Origin: Lucinisca nassula
Lineage: Eukaryota; Mollusca; Bivalvia; Lucinida; Lucinidae
Assembly (NCBI GenBank): GCA_963580285.1
Contig: OY757012.1
Location: 167,202,652 to 167,266,651, forward strand
Direction: 5' to 3'
Length of the DNA stretch: 64,000 nucleotides
The notes below the pieces were generated by a model. It did no database searches and was not told where the DNA came from. It worked only from the letters and a program-made list of their open reading frames with translations. The position numbers and the translations under genes were made by a program. Positions 54,209-63,460 of the stretch are shown piece by piece. Numbering within the stretch: position 1 is the first letter of the stretch; the number at the start of each line of letters is the position of its first letter.

Positions 54209-54446
54209 TGGGCCCCGTCAAGCGATTTTGGTACTTATTGCCTATGCGAGCAGCGAAGGTTCAGGTGAGCCTGCGCATCCGCGCAGTCTCGCCAGAACCT
54301 TCGCTGCTCGCTCATACAAGCAGTGAATCAAGAGGAACCTTCAGACAGAAAGCCATATCCCTGGCCCCTCTGAATGGCTGGGCATGCGCAGTTAAAATTT
54401 GTCATGACGGAATGCTAGAAGACACAAATTCGCTTGGCGAGGCTCA
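54209..54446 (+). mobile_element. 238 bp MITE, copy 2
   Basis: TGGGCCCCGTCAAGCGATTT to AAATTCGCTTGGCGAGGCTCA. It is very similar to 63070-63307 and to the inverse of 48421-48658. The short reading frames inside are identical by descent and not genes. Confidence 0.85.
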
Positions 54447-54639
54447 TTTTATGATGTAACATCAACCTTAACGCTGAGCTCGGGTTACCTGAAAGTAAAC
54501 AGGAAATACATGAAACTTGTATAATTTCTCCAGTCTTACAGTGCAAAATGCCAAGGTTGCGGTGAAACTGTGCTAACAGCTAAGGACCTGGGCTACGTTG
54601 TAGAAAGCTAGCAAGGGCATCCATTAAGACTTTGATCAT

Positions 54640-54830
54640 TTAATACAGCATATACGCTGATATTTCTGCTAAAAAATGCAATAGCTACTCATATTTTTTC
54701 AGAAAAATATACTCATATTTTTGCTGGAAAAAATGTCTACCTTCTGCATACTTTTTTTCAGCAAAATGTGACTACCTCTTGTCAATGCATAAGCTTCTCA
54801 CATTTTTCAGCAAAAATACACACAGAGTAT
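54640..54830. repeat. Repeated ATATTTTTGCTGAAAAAATG relics
   Basis: Several partial copies of the GTGAGTAGC hairpin repeat are run together, with arms no longer matching. Confidence 0.4.
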
Positions 54831-54908
54831 ACGATACTCTATTTTGTGGTTTCGACCACTAACAGCCTGCCTAGGCAAAGCAGTGCGAGTCAGACCGTCC
54901 ATGCTTAT

Positions 54909-55348
54909 TAACCCTGTATTTGTTTGATTTGAGGTTTAAAGTCCCCGTCAACACTGTAAAGGTCATTTTGGAGACGTTGCTTCCAATTTTGTGGGACTTT
55001 TACCCGACATTGAGATGAAATGACATCTCAAGCCCTGTCGCCCAATGAAACCAATAGGGTTTATTAGCATGGACTATCTGCCTCACACCCCAGTTCCTGG
55101 AAAGGCTTAGATCCTCTAAGGAGTTTACCAGTACTAGTGTGCGGGCCAGATTCAGCTCTGCGCGGAAGCATCATGCAGCCCATATATTTCTTCAAGCCCT
55201 ATAAACCCTGTGGGTTTCATTGGGTGGCAGGGCTTGAGATGTCATTTCATCTCAATGTTGAGTAAAAGTCCCACAAAATTGGAAGCAACTTCTCCAAAAT
55301 GACCTATACAGTGTTGACAGGGACGTTAAACCTCGAATCAAACAAACA
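54909..55348. mobile_element. Two SINEs in opposite orientation (inverted pair)
   Basis: A - strand copy (54909-55190: TTTGATTTGAGGTTTAAAGT..GCGGAAGCATCATGCAGCCC) is joined directly to a + strand copy (55191-55348: ACCCTGTGGGTTTCATTGGG..GACGTTAAACCTCGAATCAA). Together they can pair over roughly 150 bases. Confidence 0.75.
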
Positions 55349-55388
55349 AATTATCCAACTAGGCCAAGATGTTCAAAGCATTGCTTAA

Positions 55389-57619
55389 CCCTTTTTGTAC
55401 CAAATGGAATCTTTCTCTTTATTGTCGCACCTGCTTATAGCAGGGTGGGACATAGGCGTCAGATTTTCCGTCCGTGCATCCGTGCGTCCGTCCGTGCATC
55501 CGTCCGTCTGTTAACATTTACGTCGAAGTTCGACATTTACGTCAAAGTTTTTATTTTACAAACCTCAGCTACCATCAAACCTTACATGAAACATCTCATA
55601 GACCTTCTCACTTTGTAAGCACCTTGACCTGGTTATTTTGACCTATATTTTGCGCACCAGGGACTTTGACCATTACGTCGAAGTTAGACATTTACGTCGA
55701 AGTTCGACATTTAAGTCAAAGTTTTTATTTACAGACCTCAGCTCCCATCAAACCTTACATGAAACATCTCGTAGACCTTCTCACTTTGTAAGCACCTTGA
55801 CCTGGTGACTTTGACCTATATTTTGCGCTCCAGTGACTTTGACCATTACGTCGAAGTTCGACATTTACGTCAAAGTTCGACATTTACGTCAAAGTTCGAC
55901 ATTTACGTCAAAGTTTTTATTTTACTAACCTCAGCTACCATCAAACCTTACATGAAACATCTCATAGACCTTCTCACTTTGTAAGCTCCTTGACCTGGTG
56001 AATTTGACCTATATTTTGCACTCCAGTGACTTTTACCATTACGTCGAAGTTGACATTTACGTCGAAGTTTGTATTGTTATCAACTATAAGACTAAACAAC
56101 CATCAAACCTTTCATGAAACATCACCCTGAGCTCCTGACTAGGCAAGCACCTTGACCCGGTGACCTTGACCTATATTTTAAGCTTCAGTGAGTTTGACAT
56201 AAATTACATCAATCTTCCAGATCTTCTCAAATAAAAGGCCTACACCAATAATATCTTGAATAATGTTTCTCCTAGATGTATTGACTCTGCAGGTACCTTG
56301 ACATGGTGACCTTGACCTATATTTTACGCTCCACTGACATTGACACATTTTACGTCAAAGTTCCAGATCTCCTCAAATAAAAGGCCCACAAACATCTAAT
56401 CTTGCATAGTGCTTCTCCTAGATGTATTGACTCTGCAGGTACCTTGAACTGGTGACCTTGACCTATATTTTACGCTCCAGCGACTTTGACAAATTTTTAT
56501 GTCGAAGTTCCAGATCTCTGCAAATAAAAGGCCTACAACCATCAAAGCTTGCATAATGCTGCTCCTGGATGTACTGATTCTGCAGGTACCTTGATCTGGT
56601 GACCTTGACCTATATTTTACGCTCCATTGACTTTGACACAATTTAGATCACTGTTCCAGATCTTCTCAAATAAAAGGCCTGCAACCACCAAATCTTGCCT
56701 AGTGGTTCTCCTAGATGTACTGACTATGCAGGTACCTTGACTTGGTGATCTTGACGTATTTTTTGCACTCCATTAACTTTAACACATTTTAGGTCGACAT
56801 TCCATATCTTCTTAACCATAAGGCCTACAACCACCAAACCTTGCATAGTGCTTCTCCTACATTTACTTACTCTGTGGGTACCTTGACCTGGTGACCTTAA
56901 CCTATATTATGCACTCCAGCGACTTTTACGTCAGTGTTCAATATGTTGTAAAATAAATGGCCTACATCCACCAAACTTTACATAGTACTTCTCCTCATTG
57001 TACTGGTTTGGCACGTACCTTGACCTGGCCTATATTTTTGGTCCAGTGATTTTGACACATTTTACATCAACTATCAACTGCTATGAAATTTACTTATTTA
57101 ATAACAACATTCTGATTGTGGCTTCTATGACTTTTGCCCCCAGCAGGTGCGACGCTGCCTTCTGCGGAATTCTTGTATATTGCAGGAGCCCATTTCCAGG
57201 GATGAGAAACTTCAGGATTAATCCTGATTTCAGGATTGAGAGCTTTGGCATGATGCATATAAATTGTCATTTATTATTGCCCATTTGAAGTATTAAATGG
57301 TTAGCTACAACTAAGCATGAAGCAACTGATATCCATTGATATTGGAAGGATAAACCCATTTATTTTTTATTTCAAGATAACATTAGGGTAACTTCAGGAT
57401 TCAAGTAGCAGATTTTCAGGATTGAGATATTTGGACTGTTCTCACCCCTGTTATGATTTCAAAATTTAAGGGCTGTCAGGTTCTGTTATCTTCAAAATTT
57501 ATTTGGAAAAAGGTTGAACTTTTTGCAAACAGTGTAGGCCCTGATCAGATGCCCCGTTCGGCGGCGTCTGATCTCGGCCTGCACTGTTTGCCAGGGTACT
57601 GGTTTTGGGGTAGCCTGGG
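55389..57619. mobile_element. TTAA-type MITE family 2 with two insertions
   Basis: TTAA occurs at 55385-55388 and 57620-57623. The left end CCCTTTTTGTACCAAATGGA breaks at about 55432. The MITE resumes at 57177 (TTGCAGGAGCCCATTTCC), breaks again at about 57199-57450 (an unknown GGATTAATCCTGATTTCAGG sequence) and ends with GATCAGATGCCCCGTTCGGC..TTTTGGGGTAGCCTGGG. Confidence 0.7.
55433..57176 (+). mobile_element. Helitron-like element, GTCGCACCTGCT type, about 165 bp units
   Basis: The 5' end is GTCGCACCTGCTTATAGCAG with GTCCGTGCATCCGTGCGTCC. The 3' end is CCCCAGCAGGTGCGAC..CTTCTGCGGAATTCTTGT. AGCAGGTGCGAC is the reverse complement of the 5' GTCGCACCTGCT. The core units carry CACCTTGACCTGGTGACCTT and CAAATAAAAGGCCTACAACC. 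Inside, 19 bp repeats ACGTCAAAGTTCGACATTT occur at about 55847-55915. Confidence 0.75.
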
Positions 57620-57694
57620 TTAACATGTTTGTTAGTGGTCAAAATAATATCTGTTCTAGCAAGTAAAATATCAATACATGGGTATTCATTTCTG

Positions 57695-57752
57695 AAAGAA
57701 AAAATGTGAGTAGCTTTTGCATTTGCAAAAGCTACTCACATTTTTTTTTCAG
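57695..57752. repeat. Perfect hairpin AAAAAATGTGAGTAGCTTTTGCA / TGCAAAAGCTACTCACATTTTTT
   Basis: The arms are at least 23 bp with a TT centre. This is the best-preserved copy of the GTGAGTAGC repeat seen at 10018, 26160, 52255 and 54640. Confidence 0.75.
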
Positions 57753-58247
57753 GAAAATTATTAGTGCATTTGCCATTATATTAAATTAATAAACTTTTAA
57801 TGATGCATTTACTTATCCCTGGGGTCTGCTGTGGATGAGAATGCAAATGTAGAGGCAACACAAGAAATTTTGCTATTTGCATATATTCCAAGGACCAGGC
57901 CTGCATACATTCATGCATTAACCTAGTTGTACGACAGACACTAACTGTCTTACAGGTGCAAATGACTTCAGCTCATTTTATTTCCTCTTCCATAAATTTT
58001 CAAATAATTTGCATATGATTAATACCTCAAGGTGAGAAAAGCCAAGGACATTTGGTGTAGGAATTACCATATTTACCGTAAAAAAAAAAATACCATAAGT
58101 ATTCATTCAGACAGGCCTTAGCAAACAGCGTAGATCAAGAATGCGTTGTTTCATCAAGCCACCTTTCAAGCTGTTTTGAGATATAATATAATGTAGTAAA
58201 TAGTACCTGTTTGTGTGCGTCCTGTCCATCACTGGGCTTAATAAATA

Positions 58248-58485
58248 GATTGGGCTGCATGGTGCTGCCGCGCAGAACTGAAACCAACCGAACTTGAGTA
58301 CTTGTAAACAGCTTAGGTCAAAGCCTGCCCAGGAAAAGTGGTGTGATTCAGACCACAAGTGGTTTCTTTGGGCAGTAGGGCTTGAGGTGTCATTTCATCT
58401 CAGTGTAGGGTAAAAGTCCCACAAAATGACCTAAAGAGTGCTGACAGGGACATTAAGCCCCAACACAAATAAACAAAACAAGTTC
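58248..58485 (+). mobile_element. SINE, + strand
   Basis: GATTGGGCTGCATGGTGCTG, AAGCCTGCCCAGGAAAAGTG, GGGCTTGAGGTGTCATTTCA and the tail GGGACATTAAGCCCCAACAC with AAACAAAACA. Confidence 0.7.
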
Positions 58486-59142
58486 CTGCTCAATTTTTAG
58501 AACAAGTATGGTATGTTGTGGTGTTCAAACATTTTATAGGGTATAAATGGTATGTTTTTTTAGCTTTTGGAAGCCATAATATACTGCATCTGTATATTAT
58601 TGGATCCATTGTGAATGACATTTAATTTTTTCCTAAGAAAAATTGATATAGTTATCGTATTTCTGCTATAAACATGGATTGTGGCATGTGGGTGCCCTTA
58701 AGACGCCAAAATGTTTTTGTTGTCTGCTGATTTTTTTGCAAGCTTTTTAAAAATATTTTTGCATACAGGCAAACTGTGGTCCCAGATCAGAGGGCTTTTA
58801 CAGGAGCAGTCTGATGTGTATCCACACTGTTTGCAAAAAAATTACTTTTAAGGTAACCGGCAGACAGCAAAGCAGACAACAATTGTCATGATTGACATTT
58901 TATGGGTATTTTATGGGTTAAAGGAGGAGTTCTGAGAAGTAACCACTGTTTTAATCTTGCATAGTTTAATAAATACCTTGTAAACCCCAATTTTCTCTAT
59001 ATAAGGTGGGGTTCACAACATACACATAGTTTAACTCTTCAGAGATTCGTTTTCATTTATTTACTTAGGGAGGTAACTTACTTTATAATCCATTTCTAGT
59101 ACTTCAGGATTAGTTCCCATATTTGATTTTTGTTGAAAAGTA

Positions 59143-59350
59143 CAGTGAAATTCCGCTATTTTAAGGCCACCTAAAATTAAGACTTATTCTGCTTTAAAAA
59201 GCTTTCATTTAAGGGTGCAGTTTTTCTTTCTTCGTGTTTTATGCAAAGAATGTCCTCTGGTCAGGGACCACCTTTGGGACTGTTCAAAAGTGGTCTTAAA
59301 GACCACTTTTGAACAGTCCCAAAGGTGGTCTTAATCTAGGAATTTTACTG
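59143..59350. mobile_element. Tc1/mariner-type MITE with a perfect internal palindrome
   Basis: TA duplications are at 59141-59142 and 59351-59352. The ends CAGTGAAATTCCGCTATTTT and GGAATTTTACTG are inverted repeats; CAGTRAAATTCC is a common Tc1/mariner terminus. From 59266 to 59330 there is a perfect palindrome: 32 bp arms, one central A. Confidence 0.8.
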
Positions 59351-59579
59351 TATATGCAGATTATTTTATCACAGCACTTTCAGCACTGAGGGGTCAATTG
59401 TCTCTGAGTGTGGGCTGGGAAGATGGTACTGATTGGGGACTTAGACTGTTCCCTTTACCCTAAAATTCATGTGTAGATCTTGATCAGATCCCACATTCCG
59501 CTATGTATGATCTGGGTCTACACTGTTTACCAGTGTCCCGACTCCTGAGTTAGTGTTTTACAAAAAGCTTTCTTTTTAA

Positions 59580-59816
59580 CCCATTGGATGCCGAGAAAAA
59601 TTACATCTGAAAATGTAGTCTGCTGATGTTGCCAGCTGAATCTTCTTGCAAACTTTTTAAAAATATTTTTGCATACAGGCAAACAGTGTGGACCCAGATC
59701 AATCTGCTCCTAGAGGAGCAGTCAGATCTGGGTCCACACTGTTTGCAAAAACTAATTTTACAGTACTTTGCAGATGACATAGCAGACCACAATTGTCGTG
59801 ATTGACATTTGATGGG
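59580..59816. mobile_element. TTAA-type MITE family 3
   Basis: TTAA occurs at 59576-59579 and 59817-59820. CCCATTGGATGCCGAG to TTTGATGGG. The centre GCAAACAGTGTGGACCCAGA..GGGTCCACACTGTTTGC is nearly perfectly palindromic (about 59678-59747). Partial copies are near 51700-51810 and 58715-58920. Confidence 0.75.
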
Positions 59817-60079
59817 TTAACAGTGCTCTAACATCAAAATGACAAGAATACATGTAAACTGTCAGCTGGATTTTGTAGAAATCACTAATATTCATGTGGA
59901 CATCAACATGTTAAAGCTACTGTGCTTAGTAAATTAGGTTTGATTGACAAACAATCGACCCAAAAAAGTAATTTTTATCATTTTCTTTGGTATGGTCTAT
60001 ACATATGAGCCAGCCCATAAAAAAAGATATTTATTACCATACTGATATTAAGTATTGGGAAAGATGGGGCTAAGCAAAC

Positions 60080-60150
60080 AGTGCAGACCAAGACCAGACT
60101 GCTCCTGAAGGAGCATTCTGATCAGGGTCTACACTGTTTGCCATCCCATG
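60080..60150. repeat. Hairpin MITE core
   Basis: GCAAACAGTGCAGACC..GACTGCTCCTGAAGGAGCA..GGTCTACACTGTTTGC. Confidence 0.6.
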
Positions 60151-60349
60151 TGCACCTTTTGGACTCCTTGCTGTACCATGAAACCAATTTGATAGAATTT
60201 TAGCAGATTTACAGCAAACCCTGAGGATGTCAGAATTTCTAGAATTTTTACAGTACATATATAGGTGAATAGAAAAGGCTCAGGGAAGCCTGTACACAGA
60301 CCTTTAGATGATCACAGACATGGAAAAGTCAACTTAACCCTTTTTAAAC

Positions 60350-60565
60350 CCTTTAACCTGTTGTATGCGGAAACCCCTAAAGGGGTCACCTTGGCAAACA
60401 GTGCGGGCCCAGGTCAGACGCCGCAGAACATGGCATCTGATCAGGGCCTGCACTTTTTGTTTTATAATTAAAATAAAAATGTAAAAATAGGTCTGACAAC
60501 CTTATAAGACAAATAGACTTGTCCAACATATAGCAATAGAAGAGTCCACTAGCATACAATGGGTT
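60350..60565. mobile_element. TTAA-type MITE family 2, diverged copy
   Basis: ACCTGTTGTATGCGGAAACC, GGCAAACAGTGCGGGCCCAG, CAGACGCCGCAGAACATGGC, then ATACAATGGGTTAA at 60554-60567. The region from 60480 on is unlike other copies. Confidence 0.5.
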
Positions 60566-61172
60566 AAACTAGTGCAGATACCTAGATTCCTGTGCTTACA
60601 GTGTGGTAGTACTGTTTGCACAGTTATCTGTAATGCAAATGGTTTCTATAAATTAGGGAATGAAAAGGGTGGTGAAGAACATAAATTAGAGAATGCAAAG
60701 GACTTTTCTTTCAGGAGTCAGCTGATATTTGTCTTAGGAAAGTAAATGTGCTTTTGGCCTTCCACATTAGTGTCTCATTATTTCACGTTTGTGTTTCTTT
60801 CCCTTTGATGTCCCTGATGGGATGTGTGCGCTTATTGTATTGTATTGATTCCTGATCATTGCCTTCACTTCTACTTTAGATACACCACAGTTGTTTGAGT
60901 TTTATTCCAGCATTTGTTTTAACCCTTTCAACCATTTTGACTAGTGTAGATTCCTGTGCAAACAATATACAGTTGTGTAGATCCGGATGAGACGGCTTAT
61001 AATGAGCCAACTCATCAAGATAAAAAAAAAAACAGTATAGACCCTCATGAGATAGCTCATAATTAGCCTTCTCATAAGGATCAGACTCTCTTCACCATTC
61101 TGTCAATGATTTTGGGAAAGAAAACAAAAAAAAACACAAACTAATTACGATAATGATTGTGTCCAAATTCAA

Positions 61173-61427
61173 CATTACGAAAGCACGTATACAAATACAT
61201 TGTAGATTTTAATGCCGAAAATTGAAAATTTTAAGATGAAAAATTGTGATATTTTTCTTATTTCTGATCAAAATATAGATTGTGGGTACACGTTAGAACT
61301 GTACCAATAATCTATATTTTAGAGCAGTAATAGGAAAAATAAGATTTACCCCTGCAAACCCCAGTTTTACTTTAATATAAAAGTGGGTTTCATGGTGGTC
61401 AAAATTAAATAGGCATGTTTTCCTGAT
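61173..61427. mobile_element. Palindromic MITE family 1, apex deleted
   Basis: CATTACGAAAGCACGTATAC..AAATAGGCATGTTTTCCTGA. The central palindrome is shortened to GGGTACACGTTAGAACTGTA. Confidence 0.7.
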
Positions 61428-61506
61428 TAATTCAAAAATGGAAAAGTCCAGTTTAGAAACTCGGAGGTGAAGGGGTTACTATTGGGTTTTGGCATATTCA
61501 TTTCAG

Positions 61507-61727
61507 GATCTTCCAGAGAAGGGACCAACCAGCCCTTACAAGTCTTTTCCTGACCTGTCTCAGTCACAGTTCAATGCCCCAATACCCCCAGGGTTCAAAG
61601 ATGCTGAGAATATTCTTAAACAAGTACAGAAGAACAGAGGTTATCTGGAATCCAATATGGAGGCAGTGTTACGTGCCAGACAAGAAGTGGAAGTCTTCAG
61701 CCTTCTGGAAGCCCTCTATCATGACAG
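61507..61727 (+). CDS. Main exon of the TALPID3-like protein (coiled-coil segment)
   Basis: This 221 bp exon lies between GCATATTCATTTCAG and AG|GTAGAT. It encodes 73 codons plus two bases, read in phase 0: DLPEKGPTSPYKSFPDLSQS, then FNAPIPPGFKDAENILKQVQ, KNRGYLESNMEAVLRARQEV and EVFSLLEALYHD. A Pro-rich approach is followed by a helix with coiled-coil heptads (ILKQVQ..YLESNMEAVLRA). The block VQKNRxYLExNxEAVLRA..xxLxALxxDR, continued by the next exon, is what I compare, from recall, to the conserved coiled-coil region of TALPID3/KIAA0586. It is the best-supported exon in the window: long, with both splice sites and matching phase. A homology search has not been done. Confidence 0.75.
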
Positions 61728-61749
61728 GTAGATAGCCCAATCCTTTTAA

Positions 61750-61820
61750 TCCATTGCATGTGGGAAACCCCTAAAGGGGTACCTTGGCAAACAGTGCAGG
61801 CCCAGATCAGAGGCCACAAA
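61750..61820. mobile_element. TTAA-type MITE family 2 fragment just after an exon
   Basis: TTAATCCATTGCATGTGGGA..GGGGTACCTTGGCAAACAGT..CAGATCAGAGGCC, then sequence similarity ends. It begins about 20 bp from the 5' splice site at 61728. Confidence 0.55.
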
Positions 61821-62525
61821 ACGTGTGTTAGTTTTCTCACTTTCTAGAAAGGATTTTGCATTGGGTGATACATCACTCTCGCCTCAGACACAATGTAAAA
61901 AAAATGAAAGTGGTTTGTAAGTTGCAGAAATTTAGACAGTTGGTCTGAAAGATAGTAGGCTGCAAATGGCGGCTAAGAAACATGGTCAATTCTGACCTGC
62001 AAATTGTGTTCCATAGCCACTGCCAGTCAGAATGTCTCATCCTGGTGGCCTTTAAAAATGCCAGAGGTAGGGCAAAAGGCAGGCAAACCTTGGCGTCTTT
62101 GGCGTTGGCTCATCTGGGTGTTACTGGCATCACTGGTAGGCAGTTTAGTTGTTAATCATACAGTTCCCTTTAAAGCCACATGTTCACGTATCTTGGCCCT
62201 CACAATACAGTGAAATCCCGGTACCAACGACAATGTGTACGTGATCCGAATTCTGCATGGGGCAGAAGTCTACAATTTTGTGTTTTGAATTTATACCAGG
62301 CTCAAAGTTGACAGATTGGATGAAAGGATATACATAGTAAATTGTTATCAAAGCAAAATGAATCTTAATCAAATCTTGTACACTTGTGTTTGCAGCCGTA
62401 AAGAGTTAATTCCAACAGGCTCACAAAGTTGTAACAGTGTTGAAAATGCTTCAACATTGAGTGCCTTCTGGGATGTGTCACTGCCAAACATTTTGAAGGC
62501 TTGTATACTGTAATGATCTTAAGTA

Positions 62526-62750
62526 CACCACAACCTCGTTATAATACGGTTCATTATAACACAATTTTGGATATAACACGGTTTCAAGATGGACCCCAAA
62601 ATTGTATAGATTATATAGAAAAATGACCATAAATGGTCATTTTTCTATATATTCTATACATTTTTGTTTGGATATAACACGGTTGTTTAACTAACACTGT
62701 TCCTGATTTGGATCCCACCAATAGTGTTAACTTATAAAGAGGTTGTGGTG
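62526..62750. mobile_element. TA-flanked MITE (CACCACAACCTC ends)
   Basis: TA occurs at 62524-62525 and 62751-62752. CACCACAACCTCGTTATAA and TTATAAAGAGGTTGTGGTG are 18-19 bp inverted repeats. An inner palindrome ATAGAAAAATGACCAT / ATGGTCATTTTTCTAT lies at about 62617-62653. Relics are at 41925-42070 and 46228-46335. Confidence 0.8.
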
Positions 62751-62976
62751 TATTGGGACAGATAGGCCTGAGCAAACAGTCCAGATCAGGACCAGTCTGA
62801 TCAGGGTCTACACTGAAACAAATTTCTTTAAATTTTCAGAGAAATACAGCTCGTTCTCAACTTGTCCTGGTGTCTTTTTATGATAAAATTTTAATTTACA
62901 GCTTGTTCTCAGGGTTCTGAACTTTTGGATTTTTACGATAATTGTGATTTGAAAATATATGTTGTTTCTTCTGCAG

Positions 62977-63049
62977 CTCCAACAAGGAGAAAGCTAGGAT
63001 ACAGAAACTGGTGGATGCTAGCATAGCAAAACTAAGAAGAGAAGTGGAG
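62977..63049 (+). CDS. Exon of the TALPID3-like protein (last in window)
   Basis: This 73 bp exon is bounded by GTTTCTTCTGCAG and GAG|GTAATG. Its first base C completes the AG left by the exon at 61727 (AG|C, Ser), and the remaining 72 bases give SNKEKARIQKLVDASIAKLR and REVE. The charged helix with EKxRIxKxVDxxI continues the coiled coil of the preceding exon, and this pattern is the strongest reminder of TALPID3. The exon ends in phase 0, so the gene continues beyond the window. A 238 bp MITE lies only 20 bp downstream of its end. Confidence 0.75.
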
Positions 63050-63069
63050 GTAATGTAACACAAATCATT

Positions 63070-63307
63070 TGGGCCCCGTCAAGCGATTTTGGTACTTATC
63101 GCTTATGCGAGCAGCGAAGGTTCAGGCGAGCCTGCGCATCTGCGCAGTCTCACCAGAACCTTCGCTGCTTGCTCATACTAGCAGTGAATCAAGAGGAACC
63201 TTCAGACAGAAAGCCATATCCCTGGCCCCTCTGAATGGCTGGGCATGCGCAGTTAAAATTTGTCATGACGGAATGCTCGAAGACCCAAATTCGCTTGGCG
63301 GAGCTCA
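63070..63307 (+). mobile_element. 238 bp MITE, copy 3
   Basis: TGGGCCCCGTCAAGCGATTT to CAAATTCGCTTGGCGGAGCTCA. It is flanked by CATT/TTT as at 54209. The interior hairpin is GGTTCAGGCGAGCCTGCGCA / GCGCAGTCTCACCAGAACC. Confidence 0.85.
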
Positions 63308-63316
63308 TTTAAGAAA

Positions 63317-63460
63317 CAGATCTGCTCTACCAGTGAATTGTTGAGTAATAAATCACAGTTTGAAGGTCCGCTTTAAAGTAGATCAACTCACATAGCGAAT
63401 GGTTTGTCTACTTACAACAGCCCAACAAATTTCAACAATTCGCATTCTAGAGCTGATCTA
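63317..63460. mobile_element. Foldback element, second copy of the 9111 family
   Basis: CAGATCTGCTCTACCAGTGA..ATTGTTGAGTAATAAATCAC and CTAGAGCTGATCTA. Its right end supplied the TA into which the mariner at 63461 inserted. Confidence 0.6.

Noticed and set aside
54151..54459. 102-residue frame, conserved also at 48414-48659 and 63069-63344
   Set aside because: Conservation is explained by the 238 bp MITE: the frame runs through its inverted repeats and the copies share no selection signs.
62004..62213. 69-residue frame with a membrane-like stretch between two exons
   Set aside because: It lacks splice signals, and the phase of 61727 to 62977 is already satisfied without it.
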